A stretch of 64,000 bases of DNA from CAVUPF01 sp963777915 (GTDB lineage Bacteria > Actinomycetota > Thermoleophilia > Solirubrobacterales > 70-9). Made by a program: the position numbers and the translations under genes. Numbering within the stretch: position 1 is the first letter of the stretch; every line of letters starts with the position of its first letter. Positions 1 through 8,872 of this stretch are shown here, one piece after another. Under the pieces are notes generated by a model. The model did not search any database and was not told where the DNA came from. It was given only the letters and a program-made list of their open reading frames with translations. The stretch spans positions 558,001 through 622,000 of the forward strand of contig CAVZSH010000005.1 of NCBI GenBank assembly GCA_963777915.1, given 5' to 3'.

Positions 1-56
1 GCCCTGCCAGCAGGCCAGGAGCTGCTGCAGCCCCCTGACGACCTCGAACAGCGAGG

Positions 57-1346
57 TCAGGCGGCCGCCCTGAGTGGAGGACGGCGCAGCCGCTCCGTGG
101 TCAGGAAGCCGTGGGCGACCGAGACCAGGGTGACGTGGTGGTTCCAGCCGGGGTAGGAGCGGCCCTCGAAGTGGTCGAGGCCGAGGGCGTCCTTTAACTC
201 GCGGTAGTCCTGCTCGACCCGCCAGCGCAGCTTGGCGAGTGTGACCAGCTGCTCGATCGGTGTGTCCTCGGGGAGGTTGGAGAGCCAGAAGTCGCTCGGC
301 TCCTCTGAGCCCGGTGGCCACTCGGCGAGCAGCCAGCACAGCGGCAGCTCACGGTCTGGATCGGCGCGGCGCAGCTTGACGTTGGCGGGGCGCACGCGCA
401 GGGCGAGGAAGCGCGAGGAGAGCGGCCCTCGGGTTCCCTCGCGCCAGCCGACCTCGACACAGGCCTCCTCGCCGGCGGCCCGGGCAAGGCCGGCGAGGCT
501 GTCGAACGGGCGGCGGTAGCGCGCTGCGGGAGGGCGGCCCCTGCCCGATCCCTGCGGGCGCTTGGGCTTGGCGCTCGCGGGCAGCGCCGAGGTCGATCCC
601 TTGACGTCGAGCACGTAGGAGACCCCCCGCTCCGCCAAGCCCGCCCGCAGCTCGGTGACGTCCCCGTAGGCGGCGTCGCCGAGCACGACGGGAGGCTTAA
701 GGCCCCACTCACGCAGCTCGTCGACCATCTGAAGCGCCAGCTTCCACTTCGGCTCGTGGACAACGTCATCGGGGACCCGGCAGGCCTCCCGCCGGGGGTC
801 CCCATCCCACTCGGAGGGCATGAACAGCCGCCAGTCGATCGGGCAGGATGCCTGCGGGGTGGCAGCTGAGATGGAGACGCCGACCTGGCAGTTGCCCACC
901 TTGCCCAGGGCGCCGCAGTACTGGCGCGCCACGCCGACCGACTTGTTCCCGAACTTGGGGAAGCCGGTGTCGTCGATCACCCAGGCATCGGGGCAGATCT
1001 CGGCGTCGATGCGCAGCGCCAGGCGACGGCGAACAGGCTCCCAGCGCCACGGCGACTGGTTGACGAACTGCTGCAGGCACTGCTCCTCGCCGTCCTCCAG
1101 GCGCGCGGCCATCGGCTCGATCGACTTGCGCTTGCCGTCGAGCATCAGGCCTCGCAGATAGACCTCGCCCCAGCGGCGCTGGTCCTTGCGCCCCATCGGC
1201 TCGAAGATCTCCTCCGCGAACTCGACCAGACGGCCGCGAACCCTCTGCAGCTTTGCGGCGCTGAGCCCTGACACGTCTCCCATTCTTGCCTCCTCCGTCG
1301 ATGCCATTGCGGAGGGGTTCGCCCACTCAGGGCAAGGTTCCTGCAA
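57..1346 (-). CDS. IS701-family DDE transposase
   Basis: A 429-residue transposase that would cut and insert its own element. The RNase-H-like catalytic core shows a first aspartate in IDDTGFPK (about residue 125), a second in LGDAAYGD (about residue 224) and a C-terminal VEQDYRELKD motif carrying the glutamate (about 377-386), as in IS701-like transposases. The stop is 56 bases from the window edge, so the left end of the element may lie outside. The start is uncertain, since internal methionines at residues 14 and 22 are also possible. No convincing terminal inverted repeat or target duplication was found to the right of the gene. It points away from the neighbouring ftsH. Confidence 0.9.
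   Translation of the reverse strand: MQEPCPEWANPSAMASTEEARMGDVSGLSAAKLQRVRGRLVEFAEEIFEPMGRKDQRRWGEVYLRGLMLDGKRKSIEPMAARLEDGEEQCLQQFVNQSPWRWEPVRRRLALRIDAEICPDAWVIDDTGFPKFGNKSVGVARQYCGALGKVGNCQVGVSISAATPQASCPIDWRLFMPSEWDGDPRREACRVPDDVVHEPKWKLALQMVDELREWGLKPPVVLGDAAYGDVTELRAGLAERGVSYVLDVKGSTSALPASAKPKRPQGSGRGRPPAARYRRPFDSLAGLARAAGEEACVEVGWREGTRGPLSSRFLALRVRPANVKLRRADPDRELPLCWLLAEWPPGSEEPSDFWLSNLPEDTPIEQLVTLAKLRWRVEQDYRELKDALGLDHFEGRSYPGWNHHVTLVSVAHGFLTTERLRRPPLRAAA
57..1346 (-). mobile_element. IS701-like insertion sequence, ends unresolved
   Basis: The transposase gene is the only diagnostic part. The left terminus is probably outside the window and the right terminus lies somewhere in 1347-1500, where no inverted partner sequence is visible. 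Coordinates given are those of the gene only. Confidence 0.5.
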
Positions 1347-1512
1347 AAGCTAACGGAGCACTATTAGAGCATTCCGATCTTTCAGCCTGGGAGGATGGTC
1401 AGGGTGTCTCATGTCCCATACAGTCCCGGCAGCATTCGGGCCGGCTCCTGAACGGCCTGCGGATTTTTACGGAGCACCCCGCGATATAGGCCGGGTGTGC
1501 TGCAGAGCGACG

Positions 1513-3558
1513 ATGCGTAGCATGAGCGCGATGCCGGATCCAACGCCGCAGGAGCCTAATGGTGAAGGCGTCAGCCAGACGCATCCGCACCCGCCGATGC
1601 CGCGCGACAAGCGTGGGTGGCATGTGGCGCCGTCGCCCGACGGGCGGGGAATGCCCGAACACGCGCCGACGCGCCCGCCGCCGCACCGGCGGGCCGGGTT
1701 TCTGTGGTTCGTGGTGGCGCTGCTCGCGCTCAACTGGCTGTCGCTGCTCCTGTTCCAACCCTCTAAGGGCGAACCGCGGGTGACGGTGCCGTTCAGCCCG
1801 TACTTTTTGGAACAGGTCAAAGGCGACTCGGTTTACTCGATCGTCTCCAAGGGCGACACGATCCAGGGCGAGCTTAAGGCCAAGCAGCGCTATCCGGCCG
1901 ACGACGAGAAGGCCACGCCTACGAAGCTATTCGCCACGCAGGTGCCGAGCTTCTGGAACGGCGGCGAGCTGTCGGCGCTGCTGCAGGAACGGGGAGTCAA
2001 GATCAACGCCGAATCGACGAGCACCGGCGAGTCGTTGCTGGAGGAGATCCTGCTCGGGTTCGGCCCGACACTCTTAATCGTCGGCATCTTCATCCTGATC
2101 TTCCGCCGTGCCGCCAAGGCCGGCGGTGGCATGGGCGCGCTCGGCAACTTCGGGCGCTCGCAGGCGCGGCAAGTGGATCCGGAAAAGATCCGGGTGACGT
2201 TCGATGACGTCGCGGGGATCGACGAGGCCAAGGCCGAGCTCACGGAGATCGTCGACTTCTTGCGCAATCCAGAGCGCTACGGCAATCTCGGTGGGCGTAT
2301 GCCCCACGGGGTGCTGCTCTCGGGCGCGCCCGGTACCGGTAAGACGCTGCTCGCCCGGGCGGTAGCCGGGGAGGCCCACGCCGCGTTCTTCTCGATCTCG
2401 GCATCGGAGTTCATCGAGGCGATCGTCGGCGTCGGCGCCTCGCGCGTGCGTGATCTGTTCGCCAAGGCCAAGGAGGCTGAGCCGGCGATCATCTTCATCG
2501 ACGAGCTCGACGCGATCGGTCGCTCGCGGCAGGGCTCGGTGTCGGTCACGGGCGCCAACGACGAGCGCGAGCAGACGCTCGACCAGATCCTGACCGAAAT
2601 CGACGGGTTTGAGTCCTCCGAGGCAGTGATCGTGCTCGCGGCAACCAATCGCCCCGACGTGCTCGACCCCGCGCTGCTGCGTGCCGGGCGGTTTGACCGG
2701 CGGGTGACCGTGCAGGCGCCTGATCGTGCTGGGCGGGCCGCGATCCTCGCTGTGCACACTCGCTCGATCCCGCTCGATGACGAGGTCGACCTGCAGGCGC
2801 TGGCCTCCAGCACCCCCGGCATGGTCGGCGCCGATCTCGCCAACCTCGCCAACGAGGCCGCGCTGCTCGCCGCCCGCCGCGAGCATGCAAAGGTCAAGAT
2901 GAGCGACTTCACCGATTCGCTCGAGAAGATCATGCTCGGCTCCCCGCGTGGCATCCTGCTCTCACCAGCGGACCGCGAACGCACCGCCTACCACGAGTCC
3001 GGGCACGCGCTCGTGGGGATGCTGACGGCGGGCGCTGACCCTGTGCGCAAGGTCTCGATCATCCCGCGCGGCATGGCGCTGGGGGTGACGCTCTCGACGC
3101 CCGACTCAGATCGTGTCTCATACTCGTTTGAGGAACTGCAGGCGAAGATCCGTGTGGCGCTCGGCGGTCGCGTCGCCGAGGAGATCGTCTACGGCACGAT
3201 TACCACGGGCGCGGAGTCCGATATCCAACAGCTCACGCTAATCGCGCGTCAGATGGTCGGCCGCTGGGGCATGAGCGAGGCGATAGGCCCGATCGCGGTA
3301 CTCCCCGCTGACGGTGAGGGAGCGTTTCTACCTCGGGTGAGCGCGACCTCGGAGTCCACCCAGCGTCTGGTGGACGGGGAGGTCAGGAGGACGATCGACA
3401 CCGCCCATCAGGAGGTGACAAACCTGCTCACAGAGCACCGGGAGCAGTTAGAGAGTCTTGCTCAGGCGCTTCTTGCAAGTGAGACGCTCGACGAACTCGA
3501 TGCCTATGCGGCAGCCGGTGTGCATGCACGTCAGCAGCAGCCGGCCGTCCCTTCCTGA
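1513..3558 (+). CDS. ftsH: ATP-dependent zinc metalloprotease FtsH
   Basis: Membrane-anchored AAA+ protease that degrades misfolded and regulatory membrane proteins. Two membrane segments flank an external FtsH_ext domain (FLWFVVALLALNWLSLLLF and LLIVGIFILIF). The AAA module follows with Walker A GAPGTGKT (the usual GPPGTGKT has Pro in place of the Ala), Walker B IIFIDELDAIG and arginine-finger region LLRAGRFDRR. The peptidase domain has the zinc motif HESGH and the distal acidic ligand in TTGAESD. About 681 residues from ATG 1513. An in-frame ATG at 1411 would add a non-conserved basic leader, and neither start has a strong Shine-Dalgarno. The proline-rich, cytoplasmic N-terminus is longer than in E. 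coli. It lies convergent with ppk2. Confidence 0.93.
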   Translation: MRSMSAMPDPTPQEPNGEGVSQTHPHPPMPRDKRGWHVAPSPDGRGMPEHAPTRPPPHRRAGFLWFVVALLALNWLSLLLFQPSKGEPRVTVPFSPYFLEQVKGDSVYSIVSKGDTIQGELKAKQRYPADDEKATPTKLFATQVPSFWNGGELSALLQERGVKINAESTSTGESLLEEILLGFGPTLLIVGIFILIFRRAAKAGGGMGALGNFGRSQARQVDPEKIRVTFDDVAGIDEAKAELTEIVDFLRNPERYGNLGGRMPHGVLLSGAPGTGKTLLARAVAGEAHAAFFSISASEFIEAIVGVGASRVRDLFAKAKEAEPAIIFIDELDAIGRSRQGSVSVTGANDEREQTLDQILTEIDGFESSEAVIVLAATNRPDVLDPALLRAGRFDRRVTVQAPDRAGRAAILAVHTRSIPLDDEVDLQALASSTPGMVGADLANLANEAALLAARREHAKVKMSDFTDSLEKIMLGSPRGILLSPADRERTAYHESGHALVGMLTAGADPVRKVSIIPRGMALGVTLSTPDSDRVSYSFEELQAKIRVALGGRVAEEIVYGTITTGAESDIQQLTLIARQMVGRWGMSEAIGPIAVLPADGEGAFLPRVSATSESTQRLVDGEVRRTIDTAHQEVTNLLTEHREQLESLAQALLASETLDELDAYAAAGVHARQQQPAVPS

Positions 3559-3613
3559 TCTGACCGCAGACGAGTAGCGCGCCTGGGCGCAGTGACATTG
3601 GGCGACCTGACCT

Positions 3614-4420
3614 TCAGCTCACCGTGTAGCGCGTCGGCACCTCACGCTCGGACAGTTTGGGCGGGCGCTTGTAGTGGCGGCGCTGGCGCGGCGGGAGCTT
3701 CACCTTCCTGGTTTTGTCGGGGAGCTCGTAGGGGATCAGCGAGAGCAAGTGGCTGATCAGGTTCAGCCGAGCCGTGCGCTTGTCGTCGGCCTCGACCACA
3801 TACCACGGGCTGTGGTCGGTGTCGGTGCGGGCGAACATGCGGTCCTTCGCCTCGGCATAGTCCACCCAGCGCGCCCGGGCCTGCAGGTCAGTCGGGCTGA
3901 ACTTCCAGCGCTTGCGCGGATCGTTAAGGCGCTTCTCAAAACGGCGCTCCTGCTCCTCGTCTGAGACTGACAGCCAATACTTTATGAGCGTGATCCCTTC
4001 GTTTTGCAGCGACTGCTCGAATTGCGGGCAGAAGCGCAGGAACTCCTCGTACTGCTCGCGCGTGCAGTAGTCCATCACGTGCTCCACCCCGGCGCGGTTG
4101 TACCAGCTGCGATTGAACAGGGCGATCTCTCCGGCCGGTGGCAGATGCGCCGCGTAACGCGCGAAGTACCACTGCGTGCGCTCGCGTTCGTCGGGAGCTG
4201 GCAGCGCCACGATGCGACAGGTGCGCGGGTTCAGGTAGGCCGTGATCCGCTTGATCGCACCGTCCTTGCCTGCCGTGTCGCGCCCCTCGAACAGCACCAC
4301 CAGCCGGCGGTGCTGAGCGACGATCCACTCCTGCATGTAGACCAGCTTGGTCTGTAGGCGCAGTAGCTCCTTTTCGTACTGCTTGCTGCTCAACTGCTGA
4401 GGAGCCGCCACGGATCGCAT
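3614..4420 (-). CDS. ppk2: Polyphosphate kinase 2 family protein
   Basis: Cytosolic PPK2 enzyme, expected to move phosphate between polyphosphate and nucleotides. The 268-residue single-domain P-loop fold shows Walker A GRDTAGKDG, the lid-region sequence RWKFSPTDLQAR and Walker B-like ALFNRSWYNRAGVEHVM, all typical of class I PPK2. The basic C-terminal tail (LPPRQRRHYKRPPKL) is normal for this family. Its start overlaps the 3' end of the upstream PIG-L gene by 31 bases, so the two are probably cotranscribed. Whether it prefers ADP, GDP or AMP cannot be read from the sequence. Confidence 0.92.
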   Translation of the reverse strand: MRSVAAPQQLSSKQYEKELLRLQTKLVYMQEWIVAQHRRLVVLFEGRDTAGKDGAIKRITAYLNPRTCRIVALPAPDERERTQWYFARYAAHLPPAGEIALFNRSWYNRAGVEHVMDYCTREQYEEFLRFCPQFEQSLQNEGITLIKYWLSVSDEEQERRFEKRLNDPRKRWKFSPTDLQARARWVDYAEAKDRMFARTDTDHSPWYVVEADDKRTARLNLISHLLSLIPYELPDKTRKVKLPPRQRRHYKRPPKLSEREVPTRYTVS

Positions 4421-5166
4421 CCTCGCACTTCTGAGATCGGCTGTCGGGTCGGTCTGGTTATAGGGGCGCCCGGATCCAGCCAGCGCGCCGAGCCGAGCAA
4501 CCAGCGCCCGTCGCAGAGTGCGACCTCGGTGAGCAGCTCGGCATATGGGACATCGGAGGAGCGTTCGGAGCCGAACCCGAATAGCAGCTCGGGCGCGAGC
4601 GAGGCGTTCAGCGCGGCGCGGGCCTTGACCGTAAGCCGGTAGTCGTTGCGCTCCAGCTCCCCCCGGTGCGCGGAGAGCGCGGAGATAATCTCATCAAGGC
4701 GCGCCTGATCGAAGGCCGTACCGAGGGTTGGTTGTGGAAGCGTGCCCCACAGCGCCCACATCCACCACCGCGGCGCTGATGAACCGAGACGCTCGCCGAG
4801 CGCGTCCCTCACCGCGCCTGCCACCAGCTCGTGGGCGCGGTGGCGATCGTGCGGGCTGGGAGAGAGGACGATGCGGGGCGCCAGATCATCGATCGTCTCT
4901 CGCGCGAGACCTAGGAGTGTCGCGTACGCAGCCGCACGATCATCGTCGCGAGAAATCGGCCGCTCGGAGATCATCAGCTCAAAGCCGGCAAGACGACAGG
5001 CCTCGCGGAGCTCTGCCTCGCGGCGCTTTTGCTGCTCGGGTCGGCCGAGTCCGCAGGCCAGGTTGACGACCCGCCAGCCGGCATCGCGGAGGGCCATCAG
5101 CGTCGCCGGCGCCCCGATCAGCTCGTCGTCTGGATGAGGCGCAAAGTGCAGGGCGATGTTCGTCAC
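4390..5166 (-). CDS. PIG-L family (LmbE-like) deacetylase
   Basis: Predicted zinc-dependent N-acetylglucosaminyl deacetylase fold. The N-terminus carries the hallmark PHPDDE motif (residues 11-16), and the second metal/catalytic motif reads SPHDRHRAH, a form of the usual HPDH-x2-AH. The family includes mycothiol-type MshB/Mca enzymes and antibiotic or glycolipid deacetylases. The substrate is not predictable here because no glycosyltransferase or thiol gene is adjacent. It is 258 residues, close to family size, and ends inside the start of ppk2 (31-base overlap), which suggests one transcript. Confidence 0.87.
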   Translation of the reverse strand: MTNIALHFAPHPDDELIGAPATLMALRDAGWRVVNLACGLGRPEQQKRREAELREACRLAGFELMISERPISRDDDRAAAYATLLGLARETIDDLAPRIVLSPSPHDRHRAHELVAGAVRDALGERLGSSAPRWWMWALWGTLPQPTLGTAFDQARLDEIISALSAHRGELERNDYRLTVKARAALNASLAPELLFGFGSERSSDVPYAELLTEVALCDGRWLLGSARWLDPGAPITRPTRQPISEVRGCDPWRLLSS

Positions 5167-5329
5167 CGGTGAACCAAGGTAGAGGCTCCGCTGGGAATAC
5201 CTACGCGGTGATTCTCTCCAGCGGCCAGCATGTGATCGAGCGATGATCGAGTCATCGCGCCGACTTGATCCGCAATCGGAGAGACAGCCGTATCCAATCG
5301 CCGACTTTGGAGACCGGCGGGAGACCCGA

Positions 5330-6130
5330 TCAGGCCAGTAACCGCCCGCCGTCGACGACGATCTGGGAGCCGGTCATGTAGCTGGAGAGCCCTGAGGCGA
5401 GAAATAGTGCCGCGCGCCCGATGTCGTCGGGGTCGCCCATCCTGCGCATCGGGATCATCGACTCAAAGCCCTCCAGGTCTGCCTGGTCCATGTCACCAGT
5501 GCCCGGAGTCCTAATCCCGCCCGGCGCGATCGCGTTGACTGAGATGTCATGCGGCGCAAGCTCCAGGGCGACGTTTTTGGTGAAGCCCCAGGCGCCGTGC
5601 TTGGAGGCGTCGTAGGGGGCCAGCCCGACCATCGACGGATGCAGCGCGTCGATCGATGTGACGTTGATGATCTGGCCACCTTTGCCCTGGGCGATCATCT
5701 GAGCTGAGACGGCCTTCGTGCACAGAAACAGGCCGGTCAGGTTGACCTCGATCACGCGCTGGAAGGTCTTGAGGTCGAGCTCGCTCAACGGCACCATCGG
5801 GTAGATCCCCGCGTTGTTGACGAGGATGTCGATGCTCCCGAAGACCTCGACCGCATCGTGCACCATGCGCTCGACGCTCTGCGGATCGCTGATGTCACCG
5901 TGAACTGCGAGGGCGCTGTGCGTTCGCTGGGCCTGCAGGGCTTCGGCCGCGTCCTCGGCGGCAAGGAGGTCCAGGTCCGCGACGACGACGCTCGCACCCG
6001 CCTCGTGCAGGCGGCGGGCGATGCCGAGGCCGATCCCCATCGCAGCGCCGGTGACGATCGCGGTTCGGTCGGTGAGGTCAATGAGCTCCGGCAACGGGGT
6101 GGTCCATGGTGGGGCGACTGTCGGGTTCAT
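5330..6130 (-). CDS. SDR family oxidoreductase
   Basis: NAD(P)-dependent short-chain dehydrogenase/reductase of the classical type, 266 residues. It has the Rossmann nucleotide motif TGAAMGIG, the NNAG motif, the catalytic YDASK tyrosine-lysine pair with an upstream serine in VTSID, and a C-terminal VDGG. The C-terminus SSYMTGSQIVVDGG matches glucose-1-dehydrogenase or 3-oxoacyl-ACP-reductase-like SDRs, but the substrate cannot be named. The ATG at 6130 has GGGAG ten bases upstream. Reading on from upstream codons (to 6262) would add an unconserved basic leader that overlaps the Hsp20 remnant on the other strand. Confidence 0.9.
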   Translation of the reverse strand: MNPTVAPPWTTPLPELIDLTDRTAIVTGAAMGIGLGIARRLHEAGASVVVADLDLLAAEDAAEALQAQRTHSALAVHGDISDPQSVERMVHDAVEVFGSIDILVNNAGIYPMVPLSELDLKTFQRVIEVNLTGLFLCTKAVSAQMIAQGKGGQIINVTSIDALHPSMVGLAPYDASKHGAWGFTKNVALELAPHDISVNAIAPGGIRTPGTGDMDQADLEGFESMIPMRRMGDPDDIGRAALFLASGLSSYMTGSQIVVDGGRLLA

Positions 6131-6241
6131 ACCGTGGACGCTCCCATACATGCGGGTGACGAGCATCCGTGATCGGCCGCTGGCCGGGAGCGGCGGACTA
6201 CTGAGGCGGAAACGTGCGGCTCGTCGGGAGCCTCCACCCGT

Positions 6242-6490
6242 CGCATCGGACAGGACAAGCACGAGGACTACTGCGCCGCGAGCGCCGCTACGGCTCCTTC
6301 TCGCGCTCGGTGTCCCTTCCTCGGGGGGTGAGGGGCCGAGGCCATCATCGAGGACGGCGTGCTGGAGGTGACCGTTCCGCTGCCAAAGTCAAAGAAGAGG
6401 AAGGCGGTCGAGATCAAGGTTAAGTCGAGTCGGGCTGAGACGGGGTTCCCCGACCCAGCAGATGCTGAGCGCCCAGCGGCTCGCATATGA
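6242..6490 (+). pseudogene. Remnant of an Hsp20/alpha-crystallin small heat-shock protein
   Basis: The C-terminal half of a small heat-shock protein is recognisable in pieces. DKHEDY (from 6254) is in one frame, RRERRYGSFSRSVSLPRGV (from 6274) is in the next, and IEDGVLEVTVPLPK followed by a basic tail (from 6347) is back in the first frame. These join to the usual Hsp20 order of core domain and GVLxVxxPL motif. One missing base near 6272 and a compensating extra base near 6331-6340 explain the frames. The N-terminal half is not visible. It lies between the SDR and an ABC permease whose coding region starts just inside its end. Confidence 0.75.
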
Positions 6491-6497
6491 TCGCGCC

Positions 6498-7598
6498 GTG
6501 ATCGGGCTGATCGCTCTGAACCTGGTCCGCAACCGGGGGAGGACCGTGCTGACCGCCGCAGGAATCGCGATCGGCGTCGCAACGATCGTCGCCTTGCTCG
6601 CACTGACCCAGGGCCTCAAGGAAAGCGTCGGAGGCCTCAGTAACCTCGGTGGGGCGGATCTCGGCCTCTTCCAGAGCGGGGTAGCCGATCCGACCGCCTC
6701 GGTGCTGCCCGAGTCACTGGTGCCCCGGATCAAGGCCGAGCCGGGCGTCCAGGACGCGGCGCCGATCCAGCTCGTCACCAGCGCGTTGCCGGCGTCACCC
6801 TCAGCGATCGTCTTCGGCGCCCGGCTGGGCAGCTTCCCGGTGCGCCGCCTGGTCTTCACGGCGGGGCGGATGGCGCGCGGTGGCGAGGCGACGGTCGGCG
6901 ATGAGCTGGCTGGCCGGCTGGGCCTTAAGCCGGGCGATGACGTTGTCCTCAAGGGCCAGCGGCTGCCGGTGGTCGGCGTCTACCACTCCGGAGTCGCGTT
7001 CGAGGACTCCGGCGTGGTCGTGCCGCTTGTACTCGCCGAGCGGCTGTCCGGCGGGCACAGCGGGGTGACGACGATCGGGGTGACGCTGAAGCCGCAAGCC
7101 GCCGCGAGCTCCGTCGCTGCAGAGCTGCGGCGCGCCTTCCCCGGTACCACCACAATCTCCAGCCCGGACCAGGCCGCCCGCGCCAATCCCAGTTTCGAGA
7201 TCGTCACCAAGGCGGTGCTGGTGATCGCCGTCCTCGCCCTCATCCTGGGGGCGATCGCCGTCACCAACACGATGGCGATGGCGGTGGTCGAGCGCCAGAG
7301 CGAGCTGGCCCTGATCGCCGCGATCGGGTGGAGCCCGCTCCAGGTGGCATCGCTGGTCATCGGCGAGGGAGCCGGCGTTGGTCTGATCGGGGCCACGATC
7401 GGGATCCTCGCTGGCGTCGCCGTCAGCCGGCTAATCGTCAGCCTGCTCTCGGCCAGCGCCTTCGTCAGTCCGACGCTGACGCTGTGGGGGCTGGGGCGAG
7501 GCTTTTTGATCGGGTTGGCGATCGGCGTGCTCGGAGGGATCTATCCCGCCTGGCGCGTCATCCGCCGGCCGCCGGCCGAGCTGCTCGGGCGATTCTAG
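6498..7598 (+). CDS. ABC transporter permease, FtsX/MacB type
   Basis: Integral membrane permease of the MacB/FtsX superfamily, about 366 residues. There is one membrane segment at the N-terminus (TAAGIAIGVATIVALLAL), a large extracytoplasmic MacB-PCD domain (residues about 40-225), then three C-terminal membrane segments, the first around AVLVIAVLALILGAIAVTN. The GTG at 6498 begins at the conserved N-terminal helix (IGLIALNLVRNRGRT). An in-frame ATG at 6462 would add 12 residues. Its partner ATPase is on the opposite strand, with the two genes meeting tail to tail and sharing a CTAG at 7595-7598. Likely an exporter or lipoprotein-handling system, substrate unknown. Confidence 0.87.
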   Translation: MIGLIALNLVRNRGRTVLTAAGIAIGVATIVALLALTQGLKESVGGLSNLGGADLGLFQSGVADPTASVLPESLVPRIKAEPGVQDAAPIQLVTSALPASPSAIVFGARLGSFPVRRLVFTAGRMARGGEATVGDELAGRLGLKPGDDVVLKGQRLPVVGVYHSGVAFEDSGVVVPLVLAERLSGGHSGVTTIGVTLKPQAAASSVAAELRRAFPGTTTISSPDQAARANPSFEIVTKAVLVIAVLALILGAIAVTNTMAMAVVERQSELALIAAIGWSPLQVASLVIGEGAGVGLIGATIGILAGVAVSRLIVSLLSASAFVSPTLTLWGLGRGFLIGLAIGVLGGIYPAWRVIRRPPAELLGRF

Positions 7599-8311
7599 AT
7601 CTCCCCTGCGCCGACGATCGCCCCATCGGCCATCCGTATGACCCGATCAGCGCGCTCGCCAAGCTCCCGGTCGTGACTGGCGATCAAAAGCGTCATACCA
7701 CGCCGCGCCCGGGCGCGATCGAGCACCGCCAGGACGAGGCGGCCGCTCTCAGAGTCAAGCGAGCCGGTCGGCTCGTCGGCGAGCAGCAGATGCGGGTCGT
7801 TGACCAGTGCTCGCGCCACCGCGACCCGCTGGCGCTCGCCCCCCGAAAGGGTCGCCGGGCGCTCCTCGGCCCGCTCCCGCAGCCCGACCTCGGCCAACAG
7901 CTCGACCGCACGCCGGCGCCGCTCCCCGTGTGGCACCCCGGCGGCGATCAGCGGCAACTCGACGTTGGCCCGCGCGGTCAGCATCGGCAGAAGGTGGTGA
8001 AGCTGGAAGACGAAGCCGACCGTGTCGCGCCGGTAGGCGGCGGGGTGCTTGAGGTCGGTGACGGAGACTCCGTCGACCAGGACCCGGCCCGAGTCGGGGC
8101 GCTCGATCGCCGCGATTACGTCGAGCAGGGTGCTCTTGCCGCAGCCCGACGGGCCCGTGATCGCGACCACCTCACCGGAGGCGATGCACAGCGAGACCTC
8201 GCGCAGGGCACGGATCCGGCCGGCGAACGTCTTCGAAACCCGATCGACCTCTATCGCGGCGCCGTCCGGTGGCGCAGCCCGGTGGCCCTCGGGGTTGGCG
8301 ATCGGGCTCAG
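7595..8311 (-). CDS. ABC transporter ATP-binding protein, MacB/LolD type
   Basis: Cytosolic ATPase of an ABC-type extruder, about 238 residues. It shows Walker A GPSGCGKST, Q-loop FVFQLHHLLP, signature LSGGERQRVAVARAL, Walker B LLLADEPTGSLD and the switch histidine in IASHD. No ATG, GTG or TTG exists in frame between the stop of the upstream lipoprotein gene and the Walker A region. The best start is a CTG at 8311 that overlaps that stop as CTGA, with GGTGA a few bases upstream. Starting further upstream would require a long stretch overlapping the lipoprotein gene out of frame. It probably works with the convergent permease. Confidence 0.88.
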   Translation of the reverse strand: MSPIANPEGHRAAPPDGAAIEVDRVSKTFAGRIRALREVSLCIASGEVVAITGPSGCGKSTLLDVIAAIERPDSGRVLVDGVSVTDLKHPAAYRRDTVGFVFQLHHLLPMLTARANVELPLIAAGVPHGERRRRAVELLAEVGLRERAEERPATLSGGERQRVAVARALVNDPHLLLADEPTGSLDSESGRLVLAVLDRARARRGMTLLIASHDRELGERADRVIRMADGAIVGAGEI

Positions 8312-8736
8312 CGCTTCACCCGCACGGCGTAATCGCGCCGGCGCGTTCCCAGCGCAGTGCTGACGACGGCGCGAAAGGTCAGTGGCACCCCTGCCGAGTT
8401 CGCAGGCCAGCGGAGCGTGTCGCGGAGTGTCCCCTTGAACCGGTAGTGGGAACGCCGCGCCACGACGCTCCCGGCGAAGAGGAACTCGTAGCGAACCTCG
8501 GCTCGCAGGGGCGCTCCGTCGGAGCTGCGCGCGTGGATGACGATCGGCCAGGGGGCGCCGACGGAGGGATGATGGGTGGAAGCGGCCAGCGTCACCGTCG
8601 GCCGTCGCTTCGGCCGAGCACCGGTGAGGGCAATTTGTGATCCGGAACTTCCACCACAGGCCGTGCAGGCTAGCGCCAGAGAAAGCCCAAGCATCAGGAA
8701 AAGCAGTCGCAGAGTTCGACCCTCGCATAGGTTCAT
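8308..8736 (-). CDS. Putative secreted lipoprotein, function unknown
   Basis: A 142-residue predicted lipoprotein. A hydrophobic signal (LLFLMLGLSLALACTACGG) ends in a cysteine-containing lipobox-like stretch. The mature part looks like a small beta-rich domain (repeated V-x-V strands such as PWPIVIHARSSDG and EVRYEFLFAGSVV), perhaps Ig-like. The start at 8736 was chosen because it directly precedes the signal peptide; an ATG at 8763 is also possible. Its stop overlaps the predicted CTG start of the ABC ATPase, so the two are translationally linked. It may be the extracellular partner of that exporter. No family name can be given. Confidence 0.7.
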   Translation of the reverse strand: MNLCEGRTLRLLFLMLGLSLALACTACGGSSGSQIALTGARPKRRPTVTLAASTHHPSVGAPWPIVIHARSSDGAPLRAEVRYEFLFAGSVVARRSHYRFKGTLRDTLRWPANSAGVPLTFRAVVSTALGTRRRDYAVRVKR

Positions 8737-8872
8737 GGGGCTCGACGGCGGGCACGGCGTCATATCCGACTCGGCCTGCCATGCCGCACGGCGGTGCGAC
8801 CGTAGAAGGTCGAGGACGCTGGCTGATTGCACCGAGCGCATATTGGCGAGGGTGGCGGCTGATAACTACAGG

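Noticed and set aside
1347..1512. Search for the right inverted repeat of the IS701 element
   Set aside because: No sequence here pairs convincingly with bases 1-56, so element ends and target duplication were not assigned.
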